A stretch of DNA of 64,000 nucleotides from Spirulina subsalsa PCC 9445. GTDB taxonomy: Bacteria; Cyanobacteriota; Cyanobacteriia; Cyanobacteriales; Spirulinaceae. The notes under the pieces are model-generated. The model did no database searches and was not told the origin of the DNA. It saw only the letters and a program-made list of their open reading frames with translations. The stretch spans positions 2,762,779 to 2,826,778 of the forward strand of contig NZ_JH980292.1 in NCBI RefSeq assembly GCF_000314005.1, read 5' to 3'. Shown here one piece after another: positions 1 to 8,329 of the stretch. Numbering within the stretch: the first letter of the stretch is position 1; each line of letters starts with the position of its first letter. The position numbers and the translations under genes were made by a program.

Positions 1-2
1 TC

Positions 3-491
3 TATCTCGACGAGTTAGAAGGAGTACAGGAACGTCTAGGAGTGAGTATAATTCAGTTAGTGGTGGAAGAAGAAGGCCAAGCGATGGAACTGGCACAAAG
101 ACTAATTCAGCAAACCCAAGAGGTATTAGACACCAGTCCCATTCAGCGAGATATTATTGACTTAATTGAAACAATTGTTGTGTACAAATTACCCCAACTG
201 AGTCGAGAGGAGATAGCAGAAATGTTAGGATTAACGGATTTAAAACAAACTCGTTTCTATCAAGAAGCTTTTGAAGAAGGCCGCCAAGAAGGTCGTCAGG
301 AAGGTCGTCAAGAAGGTCGTCAGGAAGGTCGTCAGGAAGGTTGGCAAGAAGGGATGGAACAAGGGATTGAACAGGGGGTGGAACAAGCTCAAAGAAACTT
401 AATTCAACGTCTCTTGAGTCGTGGTCAAAGTCCATCGGAAATTGCTGCGTTACTGGATTTACCTGTGGAAAGAGTCCAGCAACTTCTGTAA
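3..491 (+). CDS. Rpn-family PD-(D/E)XK nuclease/transposase-like protein, C-terminal part
   Basis: The reading frame is open from the first bases of the window, so this is the 3' part of a gene that starts upstream; the GTG at 42 is an internal codon rather than the start. The visible part has the layout of the Rpn (recombination-promoting nuclease/putative transposase) family C-terminus: an amphipathic region, then a helix-turn-helix-like segment (residues LSREEIAEMLGL), a Glu/Gly/Gln/Arg repeat linker and a second short helical motif (SPSEIAALLDLPVERVQ). The linker is a 12-bp tandem repeat encoding EGRQ about six times, from about 275 to 345. The nuclease core lies outside the window, so activity cannot be judged. 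Two similar C-termini occur at 19053 and 48328. Confidence 0.7.
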   Translation, partial: YLDELEGVQERLGVSIIQLVVEEEGQAMELAQRLIQQTQEVLDTSPIQRDIIDLIETIVVYKLPQLSREEIAEMLGLTDLKQTRFYQEAFEEGRQEGRQEGRQEGRQEGRQEGWQEGMEQGIEQGVEQAQRNLIQRLLSRGQSPSEIAALLDLPVERVQQLL

Positions 492-786
492 TATTTTGGC
501 TCGAAAGGTCAAGACAGAAGATAAGGGAATTATTCCCGACATTAGGTTAAGGATGGGCATCAAGGGGAAATCAGGGGTTTCCAGTGATGGGTCAAGTAAC
601 TAGGTGTATCCCTGTTCGCCATTGAGATTCCGCTTTTCCGTTCTCCAGTCCGAGACACCCTACACCAGTGAACAGGGAGAAATCAAGGAGGAGTGAATGG
701 AAACCATAGGGAATTGTGCTTATTCCCTATTATCACCCTACTTATGACTTGATTACTCCCCCTCTTTTTTGGGTCACTGATGCACT

Positions 787-1362
787 CTATTGAGGAGGAC
801 GGGGAAAAGGGGTTTCAACAAAACCGAGTTCAAAGAGTTGCTGATAAGCTTTTTTGCCCAATTCAGTGGTGGGGTTTTGCGATCGCACAATCTGAATCAA
901 CAACGGCACAGACAAATCTGGCTTATTTTGAGCGCGATGGACTAAGGCCAATTGGTAGGTCGCCTGATCTCGCAACTGGGCGGTATTCAGAGCATTTCTC
1001 CGGTGAGACTCTGACATCCGGTTATCAATCCCCGAAAAGGTCGAAGAAAGCTGTTGATAAAAATTAGACAGTTGGTTAAAGACTTGGCGCGCTTCTTGGA
1101 GTCTTTGGGCAGCTAAATCATAGTTTTGGTTGCCCACCGCTCGACTAGCTTCATCTAATAACCGTTGTCCCCCCGGAATACTTAGAAGACTGGTGCTTTG
1201 TTGTAGGGGGCGTAACCCATCGGAGGGCGTAAAATTGGGGTCAATATCGCCATCTTCTAAAGGGACTTGAGCTTGTGCCGCAGTGGGCAGAATCATCCCC
1301 GCGAGGAGGGCGCACAGCAGAAGTTGAAGGTTGAAGCGGCGAACCGTTCCGAAAAATAGCAT
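787..1362 (-). CDS. Secreted TPR-like protein of unknown function
   Basis: The protein has about 191 residues. I chose the ATG at 1362 because it opens directly onto a classical signal peptide: basic FGTVRR, a hydrophobic stretch and a likely cleavage after AQA near residue 32. A longer frame continues upstream to 1566, but its extra codons are repeat-derived PDSR-type sequence. The mature part is mostly helical, with a TPR-like pair of segments (around LAAQRLQEARQVF and TYQLALVHRAQNK), and ends in a Pro-rich tail. I do not recognise a catalytic domain. It is probably periplasmic or thylakoid-lumenal. The 295 bases between the Rpn fragment and this gene hold nothing I can identify. Confidence 0.6.
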   Translation of the reverse strand: MLFFGTVRRFNLQLLLCALLAGMILPTAAQAQVPLEDGDIDPNFTPSDGLRPLQQSTSLLSIPGGQRLLDEASRAVGNQNYDLAAQRLQEARQVFNQLSNFYQQLSSTFSGIDNRMSESHRRNALNTAQLRDQATYQLALVHRAQNKPDLSVPLLIQIVRSQNPTTELGKKAYQQLFELGFVETPFPRPPQ

Positions 1363-1485
1363 TGAATAACCTCTTAGGCCAAGGCCGCAAAACACAACAC
1401 AATCACGACAGGAAACAACTCCTGTCTGTTGGCATACGATTTTAGCACTCTGTTGGAACAATTGGGGAATTGGTGGGGGGAATCG

Positions 1486-1700
1486 GGAGTCGGGAGTCGG
1501 GAGGCGGGAATCGGTGTAGGGGCGCAATGCTTGCGCCCTAGGGAGTCGGGAAAAGGCAATAGTCAAGAGTTTTGGCTATTCACTAGCCACTATTCCCTGC
1601 TCCCCTGCTCCCCCTCCCCCCTCTCCCCTCTCCCCCTCCCCCCCTCTCCCCCTCTCCCCCTCCCCCCCTCTCCCCCTCTCCCCCGTTCCCTGTTCCCTGT
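1486..1700. repeat. Composite interspersed repeat: heptamers, palindrome, C/T-rich tract
   Basis: Heptamers of the GGGAGTC/GGGAATC type are followed by a perfect inverted repeat (GGGCGCAA at 1520-1527 and TTGCGCCC at 1531-1538), the shared block GTCAAGAGTTTTGGCTATTC near 1562, and a run of CCCCTCTCC/CCCTGCTCC units up to about 1700. The same succession of blocks recurs at 24180-24310 and 42190-42385, and in part at 14680-14750. No terminal inverted repeat is visible on this copy. It fills most of the gap between the genes at 787 and 1789. Confidence 0.7.
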
Positions 1701-1788
1701 TCAAGACATCCCCTATAATTAGGCTGAAACTCCTAGCCCCACTTTAACGGGGTTAGATGAGATATCTCATCGTTCTCAATCAGACACC

Positions 1789-3894
1789 ATGACTAACCCG
1801 GAAGAGGTAGAAGTTTCTCCCAGTCCCACTGGGGTAGTTGAAGCGAAAATCGGTCTAATTTTACAACGGGGGGGGGAAGAGTTACCCCTGCTGAAAGTGG
1901 GCGATCGCTTTACCCTCGCGCTCAAGACTAAGGAAATCCCCCCAGCCTTTCAACAGTGGCGTTTGAGAGCGATTCCCCCCAGCGAATTATGGGAGGTGCG
2001 AGTGACCCCCCAAGCCCTAGAGGAACAACTCGCCCTCGCTCGGCAACATCCCGAGGTGGCTTTTGCCAGTCATGTCTACCAACTCCAACAGAGTCCCGAA
2101 ACCTTACTCTATTTGAGTCGGGAAATCACCCTGCAATTTCGGGACTCCCTGACCGAAACGGAACAACAAGCCATTGCCGATAGTTGGGGACTCGACCGCC
2201 AAGAAGCCATCCCCGGCATCCCCAACACCTTTATTTATTTCCTCACCCCCACCTCCCCAGAAAACCCCCTCAAACTCGCCAATCGCTTAAGCGCCCATCC
2301 TGACATCCTCACCGCAGAACCGAATGTGATTTTGCAACAGGCGGCCTATTATCGTCCCCAAGAAGAACATTACAGCGAACAATGGTACTTATTTCACCAA
2401 GGGGGCAATCAATTAGCGGTTAATTCTCATATTGAGATCGAGAAAGCTTGGGATATTACCCGGGGGGTGCGTTCGGTAGTGGTGGCTGTTGCCGATGATG
2501 CCATTGACCTGAATCATCCCGACTTTCAAGGCAAGGGAAAAATTGTCGCCCCCTATGACTTCAAAGATCAGGACTTTTTACCCATCCCCGGCAACCGCCA
2601 AGAAAGTCACGGCACAGCCTGCGCGGGAATTGCGGTAGCGGAGGAAAATGGGACAGGAATTATCGGCGTGGCCCCGAACTGCGCTCTGATGCCCTTGCGG
2701 ACGACGGGCTATTTAGATGATCGGTCGATTGAGCAGTTATTTAACTGGGCGGTGGAGAAAAAAGCTGATGTGATCTCCTGTAGTTGGGGGGCGGCGGTGG
2801 TTCACTTTCCCCTCTCCCTACGGCAACGGGCGACCTTGCACCGGGCGGCGACCCAAGGGCGAGACGGCAAGGGCTGCGTGATTGTCTTTGCGGCGGGCAA
2901 TGCTAACCGTCCGGTACAGGGGAAAATCTATGAGCGAGACTGGCCAAATAATTTACTCAATGGGCCGACGGATTGGTTAAGTGGTTTTGCGGCTCATCCA
3001 GATGTGATTGCGGTGTCGGCTTCGACCAGCTTGAATAAGAAGGCGGCTTATAGTAATTGGGGGGAACATATTTCAGTCTGCGCGCCTAGTAATAATGCCC
3101 CGCCGGGGATGTGGTTTCAACAGACGGGGTTTGTGCAAACGGCGCCGAGAGTGACAACGTGGTTGCCGGGACGGGGAATTTTTACCACAGATTTATTGGG
3201 AGATTTGGGCTATGATTCGGGGGATTTTACCCGTAGTTTTGGCGGCACGTCCAGCGCTTGCCCGGTGGTGGCTGGGGTGGCGGCTTTGATGCTATCGGTT
3301 AACCCTGACTTAACCGCCCAACAGGTGAAGCAACTGTTGCAGAATAGCACCGATAAGATTGTAGACCGCGATCGCGACCCCCAACTAGGGTTACAACTGG
3401 GGACGTACAATCAACAAGGTCATTCTCAATGGTTTGGTTACGGGAAAGTGAACGCTTTTCGGGCAGTGCAGGCCGCCCAACAACAACAGGCCCAAGGGGG
3501 GAGGACGGGTTCTATACAAACCTTAGAATTACGGCAAAATCAGCCCCTCACTATCCCCGATCATGATCCTCGGGGGGGGGTGAGTGCGATCGCCTTCAAT
3601 CAAACCGGACAGGTGGAACAGGTGGAGGTACAACTGGAACTCAGACACCAGTTTCTGGGGGATTTGGAGGTTTATCTGCTCCCCCCCACGGGAGAAACCT
3701 TACTTTTACAAAATCGCAGTCTGGGCAACCAAACTCTGTTACGCGCCACGTATAATTCCCTCAATACTCCCCTCCTCCAGCGTCTTAGGGGACGGTCTGG
3801 GCGAGGCAATTGGCAACTCTGGATCATCGATCATGCCCCGGGGGATACTGGGCAGTTGTGGAGTTGGGGGTTAAAAATTAGTTTACTCCTCTAA
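1789..3894 (+). CDS. S8-family serine protease (subtilase) with C-terminal P domain
   Basis: A 701-residue subtilisin-like peptidase. The catalytic triad is readable: Asp236 in VAVADDAID, His274 in SHGTACAG and Ser488 in GGTSSACP, with the oxyanion Asn in AAGNAN. Residues 1-200 are a long N-terminal region resembling a subtilase pro-region. Residues from about 585 form a proprotein-convertase P/Homo-B domain, recognisable by LGDLEVYLLPP and GNWQLWIIDHAPGDTGQLWSWGLKI. There is no evident signal peptide, so a cytoplasmic location or unconventional export is possible. It is followed 78 bp later, on the same strand, by the TPR-CHAT gene. The pairing of a real protease with a CHAT protein suggests a shared regulatory role, which is inference. 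Confidence 0.9.
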   Translation: MTNPEEVEVSPSPTGVVEAKIGLILQRGGEELPLLKVGDRFTLALKTKEIPPAFQQWRLRAIPPSELWEVRVTPQALEEQLALARQHPEVAFASHVYQLQQSPETLLYLSREITLQFRDSLTETEQQAIADSWGLDRQEAIPGIPNTFIYFLTPTSPENPLKLANRLSAHPDILTAEPNVILQQAAYYRPQEEHYSEQWYLFHQGGNQLAVNSHIEIEKAWDITRGVRSVVVAVADDAIDLNHPDFQGKGKIVAPYDFKDQDFLPIPGNRQESHGTACAGIAVAEENGTGIIGVAPNCALMPLRTTGYLDDRSIEQLFNWAVEKKADVISCSWGAAVVHFPLSLRQRATLHRAATQGRDGKGCVIVFAAGNANRPVQGKIYERDWPNNLLNGPTDWLSGFAAHPDVIAVSASTSLNKKAAYSNWGEHISVCAPSNNAPPGMWFQQTGFVQTAPRVTTWLPGRGIFTTDLLGDLGYDSGDFTRSFGGTSSACPVVAGVAALMLSVNPDLTAQQVKQLLQNSTDKIVDRDRDPQLGLQLGTYNQQGHSQWFGYGKVNAFRAVQAAQQQQAQGGRTGSIQTLELRQNQPLTIPDHDPRGGVSAIAFNQTGQVEQVEVQLELRHQFLGDLEVYLLPPTGETLLLQNRSLGNQTLLRATYNSLNTPLLQRLRGRSGRGNWQLWIIDHAPGDTGQLWSWGLKISLLL

Positions 3895-3972
3895 TCCCCT
3901 TAAATTGATAATTAATCCAGTAACACCCACGGCTTCCGCGTCGTGTCTCCCAACGAGAAAGGACTAGAAACA

Positions 3973-6900
3973 ATGTTAAAGTGGCTCAAAAATCTCTCCC
4001 AACAACTGAACCCCCAAATCCATATGCACCCGGAGGATGGGTCGGAGGCGACTGAGGATGTGGTGGAGGAATCGACTCAACCCTTAACCGATAAGGATTA
4101 TGAGTTTTTGTTTACCCAACTCTTAGAAGGGGTAGGACATGGTTGGCAACCGATTCGCGTTCAACGGTTTTTTGAAGCCCTCGAAAGTCGCGGCACCATT
4201 GAACAATGGGTGGAGTGGCTACAACGCTATGGGGCGAAAATATTGGCCGCTTCTAACTCAAATCCCGATTTAGCTAGACGTTTGGTTGCCTTGGGTGAAG
4301 TGACGCGATCGCTCCCGAAATACCAAAAAGTCGGCGAGACGGCTGGGGGAATTGGTCGCCTCTTAGTGGCACGAGAGAGTAAAGGTGATAGTGACACTTG
4401 GCAGTATAGCGATCCCCCAGTTTATCGCGCCCAACCGGATCCCCCAGCCCCCACGCCTCCCCCCTCGGAACCGGAAACAGTGTTACCGCCCCCCCCCAGC
4501 AGTGGGATTCCCCCTCTCAACCCCCAAACCATCCCCACCGGGGACAATCGCACGATTACCCTGGATGAATTGTTAGTGCGACTGCAACAGGATGAGAATT
4601 TAGTGCAACAGGTCGCCCAGCGTTTGGGGTTACAGTCGAATGATCCCCAAGAGATTATTCAGGAGTTGGTGCGGCAAATTAATCAACGCAATGCCGCTCA
4701 AGGAATCACCGCGCCCTCACCGCCCCCGGTGTCGAGTAATGATGCCGCTGAGGCCGCCTTTAATCAAGGGGTGCAGTTTTACGAGTTGGGGAGTTTTGAA
4801 CAGGCGATCGCGGCTTGGGAAAAGGCCATTGAGTTAAAACCCGACTACTATCAAGCGTGGGGCAATCGAGGGCTAGGGTTAAAAAACCTCAGTCGCTATT
4901 CCGAGGCCATCGAGTCTTATGATCGGGCGATTGGCTTAAAACCGGACTTTCATAAGGCTTGGTATAATCGCGGTCTGGCCTTGGATGAGTTGGGGCGCTA
5001 TGAAGAAGCGATCGCCTCCTACGACCAAGTATTACAAATCAAGGGCGATTTCCATAAAGCCTGGTACAGTCGCGGCAACAGTTTAGACAATATTGGACGC
5101 TATGAGGAAGCCGTAGCCTGTTATGACCGCGCCATTGACTTAAAATCCGACTTTTATAAAGCCTGGTCGAGTCGGGGCAATGCCCAGAAAAGTCGGGGGA
5201 TGTATGAAGAAGCCATCATGAGTTATGACGGGGCGCTACGGCTGAAATTAGATGATCCCGAAATCTGGTATAACCGAGGTCTGGCACTCGCTGCACTGGG
5301 ACGGGAACAAGAAGCGATCGCCAGTTATGAAAAAGCCCTCGAATTGCGCCCCAATGATCACGCCGTCCTCTGGAGTCGGGGGGATGCTAAAGCCGATTTA
5401 GGGCTATGGGAACAAGCCCTCGCCGATTATGACCGAGTAATTGCCGTTAATCCTAACTTTGCCGCCGTTTGGTGTAGTCGGGGGAATGTGCTGCAAACCT
5501 TGGGGCGTAACGATGAGGCCTTGATGTCTTATGATCAGGCGATCGCGCAAAATAAAACCCTCACCGAAGCTTGGTATGGTCGCGCCAACACCCTCTATCA
5601 ATGGCAACGCTACCCCGAAGCCCTTGATAGTTACAACCACGCCCTCTCCTGTGAACCTAACTTTGATCTCGCCTGGAAAGGGCGCGCCCTCACCCTCCTC
5701 GCCCTCAACCGCCCCGAGGAAGCCATTGGCTGTTTTGACCGTTGTCTACAACTAGCCGGGGAAGAGTGGGAAATCTGGTCAGGGCGCAGTCGGGCGGCCA
5801 AACGCTCCGGAGAGGCCGACCTGTTGTTAATGGCCCTTAGCCCCGTAGTGCAGAATGACCCCCGCTTAAACCTCCGAGGCTACGAGGGACAATTGGCCAA
5901 CTTAGAACGTGGTCTAAGCGCCCTTTCCCCCGACTTATACCCCGAAGCTTGGGGTCAACTGCAACGACAAATTGCCCTCGCCCACTACCACCAAGCCCTA
6001 GAAGAAGAAAAACCCCAAGGTTTATGGCAAACCGCCTTAAACTGTAGTAATGAAGCCTTAGATGTTTTAACCCCCGAAGCCTTCCCCCTACTCACCTTGC
6101 AACTCTGGCAAGAGCAAATTCAAACCCATCTCTGCTTAGAACAGTTAAAACAAGCCGAAGCGGTTCATCAAAAGGCTTTATCCCTGCAACAAACCCTGCT
6201 CACCAGTGGAAACCTCAACCCAGAGCAGCAAAAGCAACTGAGCTTGAAACTAGCGGGATTAAACGCCTTAGCGGTGGATCTAGCCCTGCAAAACGGGGAA
6301 TTTAAACAAGCCCTCGAAGCCGCCGAAACCAGCCGCCACTGGGTTCTCTCCTGGTTGCTGGATCGTCCTGAATGGCGGCAAACCCGCTTAAACTGGGAAG
6401 CCATGCAGCGTCTAATCCCCCCCCAAACTGCTCTACTCTATTGGCATATTAGCCCCAATACCCTCACCACCTTTATCTTAAAACCCAATGCCCCAGAACC
6501 CCTTGTCGTGGGACATACGCCCAATGTGGTCTTAAATGTGGTCTTGAGTCCCTCCCTACGTTCTCGGGTGGAGTCCGCCAAAGCCGACAGCGAGGCCTCC
6601 CTTGATTTATTATTGGAACTGTTAGGATTAGGGGAAGAACCCCGCCGCAAAGCCAGTAAACCCGACAAAACCCCCCAACAAAAAGAACGCACCCAAGAGA
6701 ATGTAGACGAGTACACCGCCGCCCGCAAACGGTTAATGCGCCTCAAAGAGTGGTTAGGGGTATGGGATAAAGCCCAGCAGGACTTAGAACATTTTGCCGA
6801 TCAACTACCTGCTTGTTTAGAAAGCCTGCAAGAGATCCTGCAAGTTCCCGAAATTTGGGACGAATTAGAGGACGAATCCATTGACCAAATCATCTTAATT

Positions 6901-7818
6901 CCCCATCAAGACTTACACCGTCTCCCCCTAACGGCCTTATTGGGAGAGCGCGTCACTGTGACCACCCTTCCGAGTTTACAACTGGGGGAACTGGTCGCCG
7001 ACCTTGCCCCGGAATCCCCCACCGACGATTTAGCGGATCCGTGGTTAAAAGGGGAAGACTTCGGGACTGACCCCCCCAGTTCAACCCTTCCTCTCCTGTG
7101 CCTAGAATGCCCTACAGCCCCGCCCGGAAGCAATCGAACCCATATTACTCAATCGGGCTTAGAAGCCGCTCTATTGGGGGTTATTGTGGGGAATATGCAG
7201 CGTTTAGATCCCACCTCAATCAGTCAACGGCAAAGTTTAGAGGCCATTGGGGCGGGACAAGGTTTATTACACCTCCTCGCCCACACCACCTATAACACCG
7301 TCAATCCTCTCCAATCTACCCTAGTCCTGCAAGGGTCAGAACGGCTCACCCTACGCCAACTCTCCTCCCTCCCCCTCTCCCGTTATCCCCTCGTCACCTT
7401 GGGCGCCGTCGAGATTCCCGTGACAGGATACCCGGAAGACAGCCCCGACTACGGCGGAATTGCTACCATTCTCAATAGCCAAGGGGTGAAGGCTGTCCTC
7501 CGTCCCCTCTGGTCGGTTGATCCCACCGTGCGGTTATTATTCATGGTGGAGTTCTACCGACGCATCGCCCGCCGTCAAACGGCCGCCGTCGCTCTCCAAC
7601 AAACCCAACAGTGGTTACGCCATTTAACCGTTCGTCAATTAGTGCAATGGTACTTAGACCGAGCGCAGGAATTGGAAACCTATCCCCAATCTCTATCGGA
7701 AGAGTTAGTCACTGCCGCCCGTCAACGCCAAGAAACCTTAAATCAAGGCAATGGGGATCTAACTCCTTATGCTCATCCTTATTACTGGGCAGCTTTCACC
7801 TTATCTGGAAATTCGTAA
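3973..7818 (+). CDS. TPR-repeat protein with C-terminal CHAT domain lacking the catalytic Cys
   Basis: About 1281 residues. I prefer the ATG at 3973, which has AGAAAGGA nine bases upstream, over the in-frame GTG at 3943. The order is an N-terminal helical region (about 1-150), a Pro-rich linker (about 155-200), a helical segment, about eleven to twelve 34-residue TPR units between roughly 265 and 640, a long helical region, and a CHAT domain over the last 330 residues. CHAT domains are caspase/separase-fold peptidases with a His (HFATHG-like) and a Cys (LSACETG-like). Here the His block is present (LHLLAHTTYN), but the Cys block reads LGAVEIPVTG with Val at codon 7408-7410. The domain therefore looks catalytically dead, more likely a binding or scaffold module. 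It lies directly behind the S8 protease. Confidence 0.88.
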   Translation: MLKWLKNLSQQLNPQIHMHPEDGSEATEDVVEESTQPLTDKDYEFLFTQLLEGVGHGWQPIRVQRFFEALESRGTIEQWVEWLQRYGAKILAASNSNPDLARRLVALGEVTRSLPKYQKVGETAGGIGRLLVARESKGDSDTWQYSDPPVYRAQPDPPAPTPPPSEPETVLPPPPSSGIPPLNPQTIPTGDNRTITLDELLVRLQQDENLVQQVAQRLGLQSNDPQEIIQELVRQINQRNAAQGITAPSPPPVSSNDAAEAAFNQGVQFYELGSFEQAIAAWEKAIELKPDYYQAWGNRGLGLKNLSRYSEAIESYDRAIGLKPDFHKAWYNRGLALDELGRYEEAIASYDQVLQIKGDFHKAWYSRGNSLDNIGRYEEAVACYDRAIDLKSDFYKAWSSRGNAQKSRGMYEEAIMSYDGALRLKLDDPEIWYNRGLALAALGREQEAIASYEKALELRPNDHAVLWSRGDAKADLGLWEQALADYDRVIAVNPNFAAVWCSRGNVLQTLGRNDEALMSYDQAIAQNKTLTEAWYGRANTLYQWQRYPEALDSYNHALSCEPNFDLAWKGRALTLLALNRPEEAIGCFDRCLQLAGEEWEIWSGRSRAAKRSGEADLLLMALSPVVQNDPRLNLRGYEGQLANLERGLSALSPDLYPEAWGQLQRQIALAHYHQALEEEKPQGLWQTALNCSNEALDVLTPEAFPLLTLQLWQEQIQTHLCLEQLKQAEAVHQKALSLQQTLLTSGNLNPEQQKQLSLKLAGLNALAVDLALQNGEFKQALEAAETSRHWVLSWLLDRPEWRQTRLNWEAMQRLIPPQTALLYWHISPNTLTTFILKPNAPEPLVVGHTPNVVLNVVLSPSLRSRVESAKADSEASLDLLLELLGLGEEPRRKASKPDKTPQQKERTQENVDEYTAARKRLMRLKEWLGVWDKAQQDLEHFADQLPACLESLQEILQVPEIWDELEDESIDQIILIPHQDLHRLPLTALLGERVTVTTLPSLQLGELVADLAPESPTDDLADPWLKGEDFGTDPPSSTLPLLCLECPTAPPGSNRTHITQSGLEAALLGVIVGNMQRLDPTSISQRQSLEAIGAGQGLLHLLAHTTYNTVNPLQSTLVLQGSERLTLRQLSSLPLSRYPLVTLGAVEIPVTGYPEDSPDYGGIATILNSQGVKAVLRPLWSVDPTVRLLFMVEFYRRIARRQTAAVALQQTQQWLRHLTVRQLVQWYLDRAQELETYPQSLSEELVTAARQRQETLNQGNGDLTPYAHPYYWAAFTLSGNS

Positions 7819-7902
7819 CAGGCTTGTCAGACTTGAAACTACATCTAAGGATAGGTTATCAAGAAAGCAACAGCCCTTTTTCTAGTGGATGTCAACCAAA
7901 TC

Positions 7903-8178
7903 ATGAGTGAAATGAACTCGAATATCCTTGAAGATGTGCAAATTCCTCGCGAAGTGCGAGTCACCCAACTGCAAAACTTAATTGACACCTTGCGAATTGC
8001 TGAGGAAATTGCGACCAAAGGTTACTTAATCAGCAGTTCTGAATTAGCTGACCTGATGGACGTGAATGCTAGTGCTGTCACGAGTCGTGGGGATCACTGG
8101 TCTTGGCGAAATTGGGTAATTTCAAGAGTCCGCAGAGAAGGGAATCAAATTCTCTGGCAATTAGAACGGGTAGATTAA
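7903..8178 (+). CDS. Small winged-helix-like protein of unknown function
   Basis: About 91 residues from the ATG at 7903; an in-frame start at 7885 would add six residues. The second half (ATKGYLISSSELADLMDV followed by NASAVTSRG) looks like a helix-turn-helix recognition element and the end (SRVRREGNQILWQLERVD) like a wing. Small proteins of this look are common in cyanobacteria, but I do not recognise a named family. It lies 84 bp behind the TPR-CHAT gene on the same strand and could be its regulator or simply the next gene. Confidence 0.6.
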   Translation: MSEMNSNILEDVQIPREVRVTQLQNLIDTLRIAEEIATKGYLISSSELADLMDVNASAVTSRGDHWSWRNWVISRVRREGNQILWQLERVD

Positions 8179-8184
8179 ACAACA

Positions 8185-8328
8185 GGGAACGGGGAACGGG
8201 GAACGGGCAGCAGGGGAGCAGGGGAGAATTGATAATTATTCCCTATCACCTATTCCCGATTCCCGATTCCCGATTCCCGATTCCCGATTCCCGACTCCCG
8301 ACTCCCTGTTCCCTGTTCCCTATTTCGT
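8185..8328. repeat. Heptamer/GGGAACG-type repeat block abutting a start codon
   Basis: GGGAACG units and CAGGGGAG units are followed by six or so ATTCCCG/ACTCCCG heptamers and CCCTGTT units. The block ends one base or so before TATTTCGTA and the ATG of the antiporter at 8330, so the whole 5' region of that gene is repeat sequence and carries no recognisable ribosome binding site. Confidence 0.75.
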
Positions 8329-8329
8329 A

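Noticed and set aside
421-603. A 60-codon frame overlapping the Rpn gene end.
   Set aside because: Out of frame with the real gene and without a ribosome binding site.
780-1067. A 95-codon plus-strand frame opposite the secreted TPR-like protein.
   Set aside because: It lies antisense to a gene with a good signal peptide and resembles no protein.
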